Below, one piece after another: positions 7,183 through 16,150 of a stretch of DNA of 64,000 bases (position 1 is its first letter; each line of letters starts with the position of its first letter). Below the pieces are notes generated by a model. That model was not told the origin of the DNA, ran no database searches, and was given only the letters and a program-made list of their open reading frames with translations. The DNA is from Mycobacterium kubicae. Its GTDB lineage: Bacteria; Actinomycetota; Actinomycetes; Mycobacteriales; Mycobacteriaceae. Both the position numbers and the translations under genes were made by a program. Where the stretch lies: contig NZ_CP065047.1 in the NCBI RefSeq assembly GCF_015689175.1, positions 1,736,001-1,800,000 of the forward strand, in the 5' to 3' direction.

Positions 7183-8087
7183 CGCAGACGGCCGCCGGGC
7201 GGTATTACGCGGGTAAGCGGTGCTTTGTCACCGGTGCGGCCAGCGGCATCGGCCGCGCCACCGCGTTGCGACTCGCCGCGCAAGGTGCCGAGCTTTTTCT
7301 GACCGACCGCAACGACGACGGACTGGAGCAGACCGTCGCCGACGCCCGGGCGCTGGGCGCCCAGGTGCCCGAGCATCGAGTGCTCGATGTCTCCGACTAC
7401 GACGAGGTGGCGGCCTTCGCGGACCACATCCATGCCCGGCATCCCAGCATGGATGTGGTGCTCAACATTGCCGGCGTATCGGCATGGGGGACGGTTGACC
7501 GGCTCACACACGAGCAATGGAACAAGATGGTGTCGATCAACCTGATGGGCCCCATCCACGTCATCGAAAGTTTTGTTCCCGCGATGGTGGCGGCCGGTCG
7601 GGGCGGTCATCTGGTCAACGTGTCCTCGGCTGCCGGCCTGGTTGCGCTGCCATGGCACGCCGCTTACAGCGCCAGTAAGTACGGTTTGCGGGGGCTTTCC
7701 GAGGTGCTGCGTTTCGACTTGGCCCGCCACCGGATCGGGGTGTCGGTGGTGGTGCCGGGGGCGGTGAAGACTCCGCTGGTCAACACCGTCGAGATCGCCG
7801 GCGTCAACCGTGAGGACCCGAAGGTGGCCCGCTGGGTCGACCGATTCAGCGGCCACGCCGTGTCGCCGGAGAAGGCGGCCGAGAAGATCCTCGCCGGGGT
7901 GGCAAAGAACCGGTATCTGATCTACACCTCACCGGACATCCGGGCTCTGTATGCGTTCAAACGCCTGGCGTGGTGGCCCTACAGTGTGGCGATGCGCCAG
8001 GTGAACGTGATCTTCACGCGTGCGCTGCGGCCCAGCCCGGTGACGCGCTCACCCCAGGTCGGCGAGCTCCAGTCGCACCCCGAGTAA
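7179..8087 (+). CDS. Short-chain dehydrogenase/reductase of the cyp136 locus
   Basis: 302 residues. Classical SDR signature: cofactor loop TGAASGIG near residue 20, NIAG near 95, a catalytic Ser and YSASK (Tyr-x-x-x-Lys), then the PGAVKTPL loop. The C-terminal extension RLAWWPYSVAMRQ suggests membrane contact. The start is the ATG at 7179, which overlaps the TetR stop; upstream in-frame codons belong to the TetR reading frame and are not conserved. It is the Rv3057c counterpart. Context suggests it oxidises or reduces the CYP136 product. Its 3' end overlaps the end of the convergent dinB2 by 39 bases. Confidence 0.92.
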   Translation: MTQTAAGRYYAGKRCFVTGAASGIGRATALRLAAQGAELFLTDRNDDGLEQTVADARALGAQVPEHRVLDVSDYDEVAAFADHIHARHPSMDVVLNIAGVSAWGTVDRLTHEQWNKMVSINLMGPIHVIESFVPAMVAAGRGGHLVNVSSAAGLVALPWHAAYSASKYGLRGLSEVLRFDLARHRIGVSVVVPGAVKTPLVNTVEIAGVNREDPKVARWVDRFSGHAVSPEKAAEKILAGVAKNRYLIYTSPDIRALYAFKRLAWWPYSVAMRQVNVIFTRALRPSPVTRSPQVGELQSHPE

Positions 8088-9104
8088 CCGGATGGGCCGG
8101 TCGAGTTCGAACAGGTCCAGAATCTGTAGCGCCGCGGCGGTGATGACGTCGCGGTCCACGGTCGGTTCAGCCAGCTTGCGGATCTTGGTGCGGGTGTAGA
8201 ACGTCGCGGTCCGCACTGTCACCGCGACTCGGGTGACGGTCCCGCCTTCTGCTACCACGTCGTCCAGCGCCTGATGCGCCAATCGCGTTATGGCTGAATC
8301 CATTTCGGCTCGCTCGGTGAGGTCACGCGGGAAGGTGACGACATGGCTGCGGGAGCGCGGAACCCACGGCTCGGCGCTGACCTCGTCATCGCCGCCTCCT
8401 TTGGCCAGCAAGAGCAGCCACAATCCGGTGCGCGGGCCGAACTTCGACGTCAGCAACTCGGCGTCGGCGTGCGCGAGCTCGCGAACTGTCGTAATGCCGA
8501 CTGCGGCAAGCTTTTTCGCAGTCTTGGGCCCCACGCTCCACAATGCGTCGACCGGGCGGGCGCCCATCACGTCCATCCAGTTCTCGTCGGTGAGCGCGAA
8601 AATGCCTGCGGGCTTGGCGAATCCGGTGGCAACCTTGGCCCGTTGCTTGTTGTCGCTGATCCCGATCGAGCAGGACAGCCCGGTCGCCGAGAGCACGACG
8701 GTTCGGATGTGGTCGGCGACCTCGACGGGGTCGACGGGATCATCGGTGGTCAATCCGACATACGCCTCGTCCCAGCCCCATACTTCGACCGGGTAACCCA
8801 CGTCGCGCAACAGCCCCATCACTTGATCGGAGGCCGCGTCGTAGGCGGCCGGATCCGACGGCAGGAAAGTAGCGTCCGGGCAACGGCGCGCGGCGGCCCG
8901 CAACGGCATGCCGGCGCGCACTCCGAACTCCCGAGCCTCATAGGAAGCGCAGGTGACCACCTTGCGGGCTTCGGTCGGATCGCCGCTGCCGCCGACGATC
9001 ACCGGCAGCCCGGCCAGTTCGGGGTGCCGTCGCAGCTCGACGGAGGCGAGGAACTGGTCGAGGTCGACATGCAGGACCCAGCGCGGCATCTTCGACGCAT
9101 TCAC
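8049..9104 (-). CDS. dinB2: Y-family DNA polymerase DinB2
   Basis: 351 residues of a DNA polymerase IV-like lesion-bypass enzyme. Catalytic carboxylates are visible in HVDLDQFLASVE (near the N-terminus) and WGWDEAYVG (about residue 107); GISDNKQRAKVATGFAKP and GVGPKTAKKL mark the palm and helix-hairpin-helix. The little-finger domain ends at LGVRLEL with no obvious beta-clamp peptide after it, as reported for mycobacterial DinB2. I chose the GTG at 9104 because it overlaps the stop of the upstream TetR gene in the pattern GTGA; an ATG at 9089 is the alternative. The order TetR-dinB2 matches Rv3055-Rv3056. Confidence 0.93.
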   Translation of the reverse strand: MNASKMPRWVLHVDLDQFLASVELRRHPELAGLPVIVGGSGDPTEARKVVTCASYEAREFGVRAGMPLRAAARRCPDATFLPSDPAAYDAASDQVMGLLRDVGYPVEVWGWDEAYVGLTTDDPVDPVEVADHIRTVVLSATGLSCSIGISDNKQRAKVATGFAKPAGIFALTDENWMDVMGARPVDALWSVGPKTAKKLAAVGITTVRELAHADAELLTSKFGPRTGLWLLLLAKGGGDDEVSAEPWVPRSRSHVVTFPRDLTERAEMDSAITRLAHQALDDVVAEGGTVTRVAVTVRTATFYTRTKIRKLAEPTVDRDVITAAALQILDLFELDRPIRLLGVRLELADLG

Positions 9105-9697
9105 CGCCCACACAGCTTGCGCGCCACGCTTTCCCACGCGTCACCCAATGTCTGCAGGGTATGGCCGTGGTTGTGCAGGCGGTGTTCGATGTAGTCGGCG
9201 TCGAGCAGGGCCAACAGGGCATCGGTCTGGGCGTCCAGGTCGCCGGTGGTCTGCGCCGACTGGAGCAGCATCCGCACATGCATGCGGTGCACCGCGACCG
9301 GCGCACTATTGCGGGTCAGCGGGTGGGCTTCAGAAAGCAATTCATGATGCGCGTGAACAAAGCGGATTCGCTCACGACCGAAGGCCAACAGCCGATCCAA
9401 CGGGGGTGCATCCGGACCCAGCGGCGGCGGGCCGAAAAGAAAGGCCTGCTGACTGGCGCGCTCGTCTTCGTCGAGCAGCACCATCATCAGGCCGGCCCGG
9501 CTGCCGAACCGGCGAAACACCGTCCCTTTGCCGACCCCGGCGGCCGCGGCAACGTCGTCCATGGTGACCGCGTCGGCGCCGCGTTCGGCCACCAGTCGGC
9601 GCGCCGCGTCGAGCAGCAAGGCCCGGTTGCGCGCCGCGTCACCCCTTTCCTGCGGAGCCGACACGGGCAACTCACTCAGCCGGTCAGCACTGCTCAC
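9101..9697 (-). CDS. TetR-family repressor upstream of dinB2
   Basis: 198 residues. The HTH lies at about 24-70 (LLLDAARRLVAERGADAVTM, then DVAAAAGVGKGTVFRRFGSR). The rest is a helical ligand-binding domain with many His and Gln residues. It matches Rv3055. The stop codon overlaps the dinB2 start, so the two are one operon, and the FMN-reductase gene is divergent. A perfect 16-bp palindrome in the 89-base gap is its probable operator, implying control of both transcripts and possibly a link between electrophile or redox stress and lesion bypass. Confidence 0.9.
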   Translation of the reverse strand: MSSADRLSELPVSAPQERGDAARNRALLLDAARRLVAERGADAVTMDDVAAAAGVGKGTVFRRFGSRAGLMMVLLDEDERASQQAFLFGPPPLGPDAPPLDRLLAFGRERIRFVHAHHELLSEAHPLTRNSAPVAVHRMHVRMLLQSAQTTGDLDAQTDALLALLDADYIEHRLHNHGHTLQTLGDAWESVARKLCGR

Positions 9698-9725
9698 TTC
9701 TGCACTTTAGCGCGGCTGGAATAAT

Positions 9726-9741
9726 CCGGACTATAGTCCGG
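9726..9741. promoter_or_regulatory. Perfect 16-bp palindrome, probable TetR operator
   Basis: CCGGACTATAGTCCGG is self-complementary over 16 bases and lies 29 bases upstream of the TetR-dinB2 operon start and 46 bases before the divergent FMN-reductase start. TetR sites of this length and symmetry are common. The AT-rich centre could double as a -10 region. Confidence 0.6.
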
Positions 9742-9786
9742 TTAGGTCGAGCGAGGGTTTAGACCAACAACCGAAGGGATTCAGAC

Positions 9787-10353
9787 GTGCCAACCACCGA
9801 CATCAAAGTCCTGGCCTTGGTAGGCAGCCTCCGGGCTGCGTCGATCAATCGGCAGATCGCCGAGCTCGCGGCGGCCGTCGCCCCGGAGGGCGTCACCGTC
9901 ACCATCTTCGAAGGGTTGGGGGACGTGCCCTTCTACAACGAAGACATCGACGACGCGATGAACGAGCAACTCGACCAACCGCCGGCCGCGGTTGGCGCGC
10001 TGCGGGACGCGGTGGCTGCTGCCGACGCGGTGCTGGTGGTCACGCCCGAGAACAACGGCACCATTCCGGCGGTGCTGAAGAACGCGATCGACTGGCTGTC
10101 CCGCCCGTACGGCAACAGCGCGGTCAAGGGAAAGCCGTTGGCCGTCATCGGTGGCTCGCTGGGCCAATACGGCGGGGTGTGGGCTCACGATGAAACCCGC
10201 AAGTCATTCGGCATCGCCAGCGCACGCGTCGTCGACGCCATCAAGCTCGCTGTGCCGTTCCAGACACTGGGTGGCAGCGCTCCGGCCGACCATGCCGAAC
10301 TCACCGCCAACGTCCGCGACGTGGTGGGCAAGCTCGCCGCCGAGGTCGGCTGA
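9787..10353 (+). CDS. NADPH-dependent FMN reductase
   Basis: 188 residues with the flavodoxin-like fold of the NADPH-dependent FMN reductase family: [20 protein letters not shown] forms the phosphate-binding loop, [20 protein letters not shown] the central flavin loop, and [11 protein letters not shown] a later loop. It matches Rv3054c. It probably reduces flavins or quinones in the cytoplasm. The GTG at 9787 is preceded by GAAGG. It is divergent from the TetR-dinB2 operon and ends just before a strong terminator hairpin, so it is monocistronic. Confidence 0.9.
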   Translation: MPTTDIKVLALVGSLRAASINRQIAELAAAVAPEGVTVTIFEGLGDVPFYNEDIDDAMNEQLDQPPAAVGALRDAVAAADAVLVVTPENNGTIPAVLKNAIDWLSRPYGNSAVKGKPLAVIGGSLGQYGGVWAHDETRKSFGIASARVVDAIKLAVPFQTLGGSAPADHAELTANVRDVVGKLAAEVG

Positions 10354-10400
10354 ACCGCCCGCTTGCCGCCGAGCGGGGATTCGGCACCAAGCATCTAGTC

Positions 10401-10429
10401 AAAGCCGCCAGCGACACGCTGGCGGCTTT
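10401..10429 (+). terminator. Strong intrinsic terminator after the FMN reductase gene
   Basis: AAAGCCGCCAGCG (10401-10413) and CGCTGGCGGCTTT (10417-10429) form a perfect 13-bp stem with a 3-base loop, ending in TTT. It sits 48 bases after the FMN-reductase stop and isolates the nrdHIE promoter from readthrough. It is the best rho-independent terminator in the window. Confidence 0.8.
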
Positions 10430-10844
10430 GCTGGTTGCGGGGCCGGCGGCTGCGGCGACCGATGTTGTCGGTGCCCGGTGATATACCGATCATCATGCGC
10501 GCTATCGGTATGGATTGTGACGTGCGACACGCCGGTGCGACACGACGCGCGGGCTTACGACCAGGGAATTTCAGATTTGTTATTCCGAACATGTTGTATC
10601 CCTTCTCGTTGTCACCCCCTAGGTGTAGTGTTTCGAGGACCGACAGATCCCAGGTTCGACGAGTTCCGGCTGGTCCACCGAACTCGACGGACTTCTCCGA
10701 ATCGGTGTCACCGGGTTCATCGACCCGGCCGCCGCAAGACGGGAATCTGGGGGCTCGTCGGGTCGCTGAATATGGCGCACATGTACCACCAAAGTCGTTG
10801 CCAGTCCGTATCACCACCTACCTCCGCAAAGGAGCGGTACGCCC
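10430..10844 (+). promoter_or_regulatory. nrdHIE promoter region with two NrdR boxes
   Basis: This 415-base gap carries two 16-base elements resembling the NrdR box (acaCwAtATaTwGtgt): TCCGAACATGTTGTAT at 10584-10599 and CCCCTAGGTGTAGTGT at 10616-10631. Their starts are 32 bp apart, three helical turns, the spacing known for paired NrdR sites. The second box is almost identical to one upstream of nrdF at 25522-25537. NrdR represses ribonucleotide reductase genes when dATP is high. About 210 bases separate box 2 from the nrdH ATG, so the mRNA probably has a long leader; I saw no clear fold or peptide in it. Confidence 0.65.
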
Positions 10845-11084
10845 ATGAGCATCACCGTCTACAGCAAGCCCGCTTGCGTCCAGTGCGTCGCCACCTACAA
10901 GGCGCTGGACAAGCAGGGCATCCCTTACGAGAAGGTCGACATCAGCCTGGATACCGAGGCGCGCGACTACGTCATGGCGCTGGGTTATCTGCAGGCGCCG
11001 GTCGTGGTCGCCGGAGACGACCACTGGTCGGGTTTCCGCCCAGATCGCATCAAGGCGCTCGCCGGCTCGGCGCTGAGCGCCTAG
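10845..11084 (+). CDS. nrdH: Glutaredoxin-like redoxin NrdH
   Basis: 79 residues, the usual NrdH length. The redox motif CVQC is at residues 11-14 and the diagnostic WSGFRPDRI near the C-terminus. NrdH supplies electrons from thioredoxin reductase to the class Ib ribonucleotide reductase. AAAGGAG lies just upstream of the ATG. It is first in nrdH-nrdI-nrdE, 29 bases before nrdI, and is driven by the NrdR-box promoter. It corresponds to Rv3053c. Confidence 0.96.
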   Translation: MSITVYSKPACVQCVATYKALDKQGIPYEKVDISLDTEARDYVMALGYLQAPVVVAGDDHWSGFRPDRIKALAGSALSA

Positions 11085-11113
11085 CGCAGGTAGAAGCAGA
11101 AGAGGAGGTTGCG

Positions 11114-11617
11114 GTGCAGTCGCGCAACCCAGGTTGGACTAGTGGCGACCCGCAACGCCCGGTTGCGCCGCGCTTGCGATCACCACTGGTCTATTTCTCA
11201 TCCGTGTCGGAGAACACCCACCGCTTCGTGCAGAAGCTGGGTGTCCCGGCCACGCGGATACCGCTGCATGGCCGCATCGAGGTCGACGAGCCGTACGTGC
11301 TGGTGCTCCCCACCTACGGTGGCGGCCGGGCCACACCCGACATCAACGACGGTGGCTATGTTCCCAAACAGGTCATCGCGTTCTTGAACAACGAACACAA
11401 TCGTTCGCTGATCCGCGGCGTCATCGCCGCGGGCAACAACAACTTCGGTGCCGAATTCGCCTACGCGGGCAACGTGGTGTCCCGCAAATGTGGCGTTCCC
11501 TACCTCTACCGCTTCGAACTCATGGGCACCCCGGACGACGTGGAAGCCGTCCAAGCGGGTCTGGCTCAATTCTGGAAGGAACAGACGTGCCACCAACCGT
11601 CACTGCAGAGCCTGTAA
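11114..11617 (+). CDS. nrdI: Flavodoxin-like NrdI
   Basis: 167 residues. NrdI is an FMN protein that provides the oxidant for building the Mn-tyrosyl radical cofactor of NrdF. The flavodoxin pattern is clear: [18 protein letters not shown] for the phosphate loop, LVLPTYGGG for the second FMN loop, and [19 protein letters not shown]. The GTG at 11114 is preceded by a perfect AGGAGG. It gives about 20 extra N-terminal residues (VQSRNPGW...) compared with the Rv3052c form I recall. The C-terminus overlaps the start of nrdE by 31 bases. Confidence 0.94.
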   Translation: MQSRNPGWTSGDPQRPVAPRLRSPLVYFSSVSENTHRFVQKLGVPATRIPLHGRIEVDEPYVLVLPTYGGGRATPDINDGGYVPKQVIAFLNNEHNRSLIRGVIAAGNNNFGAEFAYAGNVVSRKCGVPYLYRFELMGTPDDVEAVQAGLAQFWKEQTCHQPSLQSL

Positions 11618-13752
11618 CCACCGGCGCGCACGCGTTGCCAGCGGAGACCGACTATCACGCGCTCAACGCGATGCTGAATCTGTATGACGCCGACGGCAAG
11701 ATTCAGTTCGACAAGGACGTGCTGGCCGCCCGCCAGTACTTCCTCGAGCACGTCAACCAGAACACCGTCTTCTTCCACAACCAGGACGAGAAGCTCGACT
11801 ACCTGATCCGCGAGAACTACTACGAGCGTGAGGTTCTCGACCAGTACTCCCGCAACTTCGTCAAGACGCTGCTCGATCGCGCATACGCCAAGAAGTTCCG
11901 GTTCCCGACGTTCCTGGGCGCGTTCAAGTACTACACCTCCTACACGCTCAAGACTTTCGACGGGAAGCGCTACCTGGAGCGCTTCGAGGACCGGGTAGTC
12001 ATGGTGGCGCTGACGCTGGCCGCCGGCGACACGTCGTTGGCCGAGAAGCTGGTCGACGAGATCATCGACGGCCGTTTCCAGCCGGCCACCCCGACGTTTC
12101 TGAATTCAGGCAAGAAGCAGCGCGGCGAGCCGGTTTCCTGCTTTCTGCTGCGCATCGAAGACAACATGGAGTCGATTGGCCGATCGATCAACTCCGCGCT
12201 GCAGCTGTCCAAGCGCGGCGGGGGAGTGGCGTTGCTGCTCAGCAACATTCGGGAGCACGGCGCGCCGATCAAGAACATCGAAAACCAGTCCTCTGGTGTC
12301 ATTCCGATCATGAAGCTGCTCGAGGACTCGTTCTCCTACGCCAACCAGCTGGGTGCCCGGCAGGGCGCCGGTGCGGTGTACCTGCACGCTCACCACCTCG
12401 ACATCTACCGCTTCCTGGACACCAAGCGGGAGAACGCCGACGAGAAGATCCGGATCAAGACGCTGAGCCTGGGCGTGGTAATTCCCGACATCACCTTCGA
12501 GCTGGCCAAGCGCAATGACGACATGTACCTGTTCTCGCCCTATGACGTCGAGCGGGTCTATGGCGTGGGATTCGCCGACATCTCCGTGACGGAGAAGTAC
12601 TACGAAATGGTCGACGACCCGCGCATCCGCAAGACCAAGATCAAGGCGCGAGAGTTCTTCCAGACGCTCGCCGAATTGCAGTTCGAATCCGGCTACCCCT
12701 ACATCATGTTCGAGGACACGGTGAACCGGGCGAACCCGATCGAGGGCAAGATCACTCACTCCAACTTGTGCTCGGAGATCCTGCAGGTCTCCACACCCTC
12801 GTTGTTCAACGAGGATTTGTCGTACGCCCGTGTCGGCAAAGACATCTCGTGCAACCTCGGGTCCCTCAACATCGCCAAGACAATGGATTCGCCGGACTTC
12901 GCCCAGACCATCGAGGTGGCCATCCGCGGGCTGACCGCGGTGAGCGACCAGACGCACATCAGTTCCGTGCCGTCAATTGAGCAGGGCAACAACGAGTCCC
13001 ACGCCATCGGCCTGGGGCAGATGAACCTGCACGGGTATCTGGCCCGCGAGGGTGTTTTCTACGGTTCCGAAGAAGGCGTCGACTTCACCAACATCTACTT
13101 CTATACCGTGCTCTACCACGCGTTGCGGGCGTCCAACCGCATCGCGATTGAAAGAGGTACGCGCTTCGTTGGTTTCGAGCGGTCGAAGTACGCCTCGGGA
13201 GAGTTCTTCGACAAGTACACCGAACAGGTGTGGGAGCCGCAGACCGAGAAGGTGCGTCAGCTTTTCGCCGACGCCGGGATTCGCATCCCGACCCAGGACG
13301 ACTGGAAACGGCTCAAGGAGTCGGTGCAAGCGCACGGCATCTACAACCAGAATCTGCAAGCGGTGCCGCCCACCGGATCCATCTCCTACATCAATCATTC
13401 GACGAGCTCGATCCACCCGATCGTGTCGAAGGTCGAGATTCGCAAAGAAGGCAAGATCGGTCGGGTCTACTACCCGGCGCCCTACATGACCAACGACAAC
13501 CTGGAGTACTACCAGGACGCCTACGAGATCGGCTACGAGAAGATCATCGACACCTACGCCGCGGCCACTCAGCATGTGGATCAGGGGCTGTCGCTGACGC
13601 TGTTCTTCAAGGACACCGCCACCACGCGGGATGTGAACAAGGCGCAGATCTACGCCTGGCGCAAGGGCATCAAGACGCTCTACTACATCCGGCTACGCCA
13701 GATGGCTTTGGAAGGCACCGAAGTCGAGGGCTGCGTTTCCTGCATGCTGTGA
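11587..13752 (+). CDS. nrdE: Class Ib ribonucleoside-diphosphate reductase alpha subunit
   Basis: 721 residues. NrdE reduces ribonucleoside diphosphates to deoxy forms in complex with NrdF. Visible signatures: [19 protein letters not shown] with an active-site Cys, the thiyl-radical region [11 protein letters not shown], the loop CNLGSLNI, and the terminal redox pair in EGCVSCML. As usual for class Ib there is no N-terminal ATP cone. The GTG at 11587 (after AAGGAA) gives the extended N-terminus PPTVTAEPV; a shorter start at MLNLYDADG is the alternative. Its stop lies inside a 20-bp palindrome shared with the convergent TetR gene. Matches Rv3051c. Confidence 0.97.
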   Translation: MPPTVTAEPVTTGAHALPAETDYHALNAMLNLYDADGKIQFDKDVLAARQYFLEHVNQNTVFFHNQDEKLDYLIRENYYEREVLDQYSRNFVKTLLDRAYAKKFRFPTFLGAFKYYTSYTLKTFDGKRYLERFEDRVVMVALTLAAGDTSLAEKLVDEIIDGRFQPATPTFLNSGKKQRGEPVSCFLLRIEDNMESIGRSINSALQLSKRGGGVALLLSNIREHGAPIKNIENQSSGVIPIMKLLEDSFSYANQLGARQGAGAVYLHAHHLDIYRFLDTKRENADEKIRIKTLSLGVVIPDITFELAKRNDDMYLFSPYDVERVYGVGFADISVTEKYYEMVDDPRIRKTKIKAREFFQTLAELQFESGYPYIMFEDTVNRANPIEGKITHSNLCSEILQVSTPSLFNEDLSYARVGKDISCNLGSLNIAKTMDSPDFAQTIEVAIRGLTAVSDQTHISSVPSIEQGNNESHAIGLGQMNLHGYLAREGVFYGSEEGVDFTNIYFYTVLYHALRASNRIAIERGTRFVGFERSKYASGEFFDKYTEQVWEPQTEKVRQLFADAGIRIPTQDDWKRLKESVQAHGIYNQNLQAVPPTGSISYINHSTSSIHPIVSKVEIRKEGKIGRVYYPAPYMTNDNLEYYQDAYEIGYEKIIDTYAAATQHVDQGLSLTLFFKDTATTRDVNKAQIYAWRKGIKTLYYIRLRQMALEGTEVEGCVSCML

Positions 13753-13771
13753 GTTCACCGGCCGGTGAACT
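13752..13771. terminator. 20-bp perfect palindrome at convergent gene ends
   Basis: AGTTCACCGGCCGGTGAACT reads identically on both strands and covers the last base of the nrdE stop and the last codons and stop of the convergent TetR gene. As RNA it folds into a compact hairpin from either direction, so a bidirectional terminator is likely. A second operator for the TetR protein cannot be excluded. Confidence 0.5.
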
Positions 13772-14330
13772 GTCTGACGAGCAGTTGCAGCCGTTCGGAA
13801 TCATGACCGGGGCGTAGTCGCCCGTTGCGGCCGAGGGTGACCAGTCCGTGCAGTGCCGCCCATAACACCTCGGTGCGGGTGTCCGCGTCTCGCTCCTCGG
13901 CGACGAGGCCGACGGCTTGGTGCACTTCGGCGAACGCCGCTGTCAGCTGAGGCGGAGTGTCTTCGGCGGCGAAGCGCAAAGTCGTCGCACGGGTGAACAT
14001 CGCGTCGTAGACGGCGGGGTTGTCGCGGGCGAAGTCCAGATACGCGCGCGCCACCCGGGTCAAAGCGTCGCCGGCGGACCCGGTGCTGCGGCGCGCTGCT
14101 CGAATCACCTCGGCGAGCTCGCCGAACCCGTCGATGGCGATGGCATCGGCGATCTGTTCCATGCCGGCGAAGTGCTTGTACAAGACGGGCTGGCTGTATT
14201 CGATCTCTGTGGACAGCCGACGGGTGGTGACAGCGTCCCACCCTTCCGCCTCCGCCAGCTTGCGAGCCGTCGTGATGATCAGCTGCCGGCGCGCGGACCG
14301 CTCTCGCTCCCGTCGATGCTCAATGGCCAT
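13755..14330 (-). CDS. TetR-family repressor, probably of the 14.4-15.7 kb operon
   Basis: 191 residues from the ATG at 14330 (a GTG at 14345 is also possible). HTH: LIITTARKLAEAEGWDAVTT, then RRLSTEIEYSQPVLYKHFAG. A helical ligand domain follows. It is divergent from three small genes at 14433-15666 with a dyad ATAGC-GCT-GCTAT between them. The three targets look like a DUF1772-type membrane protein, a NIPSNAP/EthD-like protein and a DUF4267 protein, so the inducer may be an aromatic or polyketide-like compound; that is speculative. It is not part of the M. tuberculosis nrd region as I recall it. Confidence 0.85.
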   Translation of the reverse strand: MAIEHRRERERSARRQLIITTARKLAEAEGWDAVTTRRLSTEIEYSQPVLYKHFAGMEQIADAIAIDGFGELAEVIRAARRSTGSAGDALTRVARAYLDFARDNPAVYDAMFTRATTLRFAAEDTPPQLTAAFAEVHQAVGLVAEERDADTRTEVLWAALHGLVTLGRNGRLRPGHDSERLQLLVRQFTGR

Positions 14331-14356
14331 GCCTGACGTTATCACGGCTAGAAAAT

Positions 14357-14369
14357 ATAGCGCTGCTAT
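14357..14369. promoter_or_regulatory. Candidate operator overlapping a divergent promoter
   Basis: ATAGC-GCT-GCTAT (14357-14369) is an inverted repeat directly followed by TTGACG (14369-14374), which would serve as the -35 element for the plus-strand operon, with TAGCGT at 14393-14398 as a possible -10. A second dyad GCTA-GGGGT-TAGC lies at 14384-14396. A repressor bound at the first site would cover the -35. Confidence 0.5.
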
Positions 14370-14432
14370 TGACGCCTCCCCGCGCTAGGGGTTAGCGTTG
14401 CTAGCGATTCCCGAACCGACAGGAGTTTGGAC

Positions 14433-14909
14433 ATGGGACTAGACGTCATCACTCGTATCGCCGCGCTCATCGCGCTGCTGGGCACCGCTGTGGCTTACGG
14501 CACCGACGTGTTCTGCGCGATCGTGCTGCAACCGGCCTTGGCGTCGGTAGACGACCGGGCTCTGGTCTCGGTCATGGGCAGTGTGCACCGTTATGGAGAC
14601 CGGCGGATGCCGGTGCCCGGGGTGCTGGGGATTGTCGCCACCGGGGCATGCGCGGTCCTGGCTATGGTCTCCGCGCATTGGGTGCAGACCATCGCGGCGG
14701 GCACCGCGCTACTGCTGCTGTTGGTGTGGATCGTGCTCTACGCACGAGTGAGCAAGCCCATCAATCGGCAATTGACGGCCGCTGCCGACGCGAACCGCCC
14801 GCTACCAAATGGGCGTGCGTTGCAGGCGAACTGGGACCGGATCATCGGTGCCCGCGCCACGTTGCAAGGCCTGGCAGTGGTTGCCCTAGGCGCCGTGTTG
14901 GTGGCCTGA
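14433..14909 (+). CDS. DUF1772-like integral membrane protein
   Basis: 158 residues with four hydrophobic segments: about 8-28, 55-75 (GVLGIVATGACAVLAMV), 80-100 (TIAAGTALLLLLVWIVLY) and the C-terminus (GLAVVALGAVLVA). The loop NRPLPNGRALQANWDRI and overall plan fit the DUF1772/anthrone-oxygenase-like family. The ATG at 14433 follows AGGAG at a good distance. It is the first of three tightly spaced small genes divergent from a TetR repressor. A role in modifying or exporting an aromatic compound is possible but nothing here proves it. Confidence 0.65.
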   Translation: MGLDVITRIAALIALLGTAVAYGTDVFCAIVLQPALASVDDRALVSVMGSVHRYGDRRMPVPGVLGIVATGACAVLAMVSAHWVQTIAAGTALLLLLVWIVLYARVSKPINRQLTAAADANRPLPNGRALQANWDRIIGARATLQGLAVVALGAVLVA

Positions 14910-14946
14910 CGAGCCCCGTCCGCCAGCCGACTCGAGAAGCACGTCG

Positions 14947-15264
14947 ATGTTTCAGCTCAGGATCTACACCCTGCGATCTCCAGAAGCTCTGCGGCAGTAC
15001 GCGGAAACGCACTGGGCCCGCCACCTGACCACCTTCCCGGCTTTCGGGATCACCACCCACGGTGTATGGACCGAACCAGGCGGTGGTGCGAATCGACTTG
15101 TTGCGCTGATCCGCTACCCACCGGGCGTCGATTCCGAACAACTCACCCGACAAGTGATGGCCAGCCCCGAATTCGCCGCAGACATGGCCGGTTTCGACGT
15201 CGACGAGATCGTCGACGTCCAGGCGGTAGCGCTTGATCCGACATCATTCTCACCCATCGACTGA
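14947..15264 (+). CDS. NIPSNAP-like small protein
   Basis: 105 residues, beginning MFQLRIYTLRSPEALRQYAE with HWARHLTTFPAFGI, which fits the ferredoxin-like alpha/beta fold of NIPSNAP/dimeric alpha-beta barrel proteins. These often act as small oxygenases, dehydratases or heme-related proteins, and the family name does not fix the reaction. It is 37 bases after the DUF1772 gene and 21 bases before the DUF4267 gene, so the three should be co-transcribed. Confidence 0.7.
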   Translation: MFQLRIYTLRSPEALRQYAETHWARHLTTFPAFGITTHGVWTEPGGGANRLVALIRYPPGVDSEQLTRQVMASPEFAADMAGFDVDEIVDVQAVALDPTSFSPID

Positions 15265-15285
15265 CCCAACCGAGGAGTCCACGAC

Positions 15286-15666
15286 ATGACCACCACCGCG
15301 GTCGCTTACACGCTCACCGGACTGATCGCCGCTGGCATCATCTTCATCGGCGCGCGCTTCATCGTCGCGCCACGCGTGGCCGCCACCGGTTACGGCGTCG
15401 CGCAAGATCTCACTGGCCCCACCGCGCGCGCCTATTTGAGTGTCAAGGGCGTGCGCGACATCGCATCGGGACTATTCGTCTTCATCCTGATGGCAGCGGG
15501 CGCGACCCAGCTGCTGGGCTGGGTGATACTCGCCGCCACCATCATTCCGCTCGCCGACGCGACCATCGTCCTCGCCAACCGCGGCTCCAAATCAATTGCC
15601 CTGGGAGTGCACGGAGTAACCGCTGCGGTCATGCTCGTGACCGCGGCGCTCCTCCTCACGTCCTGA
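15286..15666 (+). CDS. DUF4267 membrane protein
   Basis: 126 residues with four predicted transmembrane helices: AYTLTGLIAAGIIFIGARFI, DIASGLFVFILMAAGATQ, LLGWVILAATIIPLADATI and VTAAVMLVTAALLL. The conserved GxxFxxAPxxAxxGYG-like and VKGVRDIASG segments are those I associate with DUF4267. A ribosome site GAGGAG lies 10 bases before the ATG. It closes the TetR-controlled three-gene set. Function unknown. Confidence 0.72.
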   Translation: MTTTAVAYTLTGLIAAGIIFIGARFIVAPRVAATGYGVAQDLTGPTARAYLSVKGVRDIASGLFVFILMAAGATQLLGWVILAATIIPLADATIVLANRGSKSIALGVHGVTAAVMLVTAALLLTS

Positions 15667-16150
15667 GTTGCATTACCCGCCCCGGCTGTGCGCGATTTGA
15701 CTCATCCTCAAGTAAAGGCTTTGTCGCGACCTATTACAGCGACTGCCGGTGAGGCGATCCCGTAAACGGTGTCCAGTGTGTCGTCGATGTGAAGCGTCGT
15801 ATGACGGCCAAGGCGTGATACTCGAATCCTCAAGCATGCCGGCCAGTTCCCAGCCGCGTATTTCGGCTACTGGCCGCGTTTTCCGGGTAGACCGCCGGTG
15901 CCCATGCACCTACCTTTGGCATCGCTAGGCGCCCGGAACGGTATTTCGTCGCGGCGCCGATGACGACTGCCCACCATCGAGGAGGACCTAGTTTCGTGAA
16001 TTTCATCGAGCGCGAACGACCACTCAGCGCGGGAAAAAACGCTTAGCTCACCGAATTCACGCCCTTGACCGATCGGCGATGCAGCCGCTTACGAACGATT
16101 AGCGCAGAACCGTTCCGGCAGTGGGGCTCTGAGGTTATTACGAGGGTGCA
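15667..16150. other. 484-base gap before mmpS with a short translated-looking frame
   Basis: No gene of normal size is supported. At 15981-15986 a perfect GGAGGA element precedes GTG 15996, which opens a 16-codon frame (MNFIERERPLSAGKNA) ending TAG at 16046. It may be a leader peptide or the remnant of a gene lost from this spot. The rest of the gap looks non-coding, and the promoter for mmpS-mmpL should be within it. Confidence 0.4.

Noticed and set aside
12106..12957. Antisense frames inside nrdE
   Set aside because: No ribosome site or recognisable product, and nrdE is complete in the other strand.
15673..15909. 78-residue minus-strand frame in the gap before mmpS
   Set aside because: Arg/Ser-rich composition typical of random GC-rich frames and no start signal.
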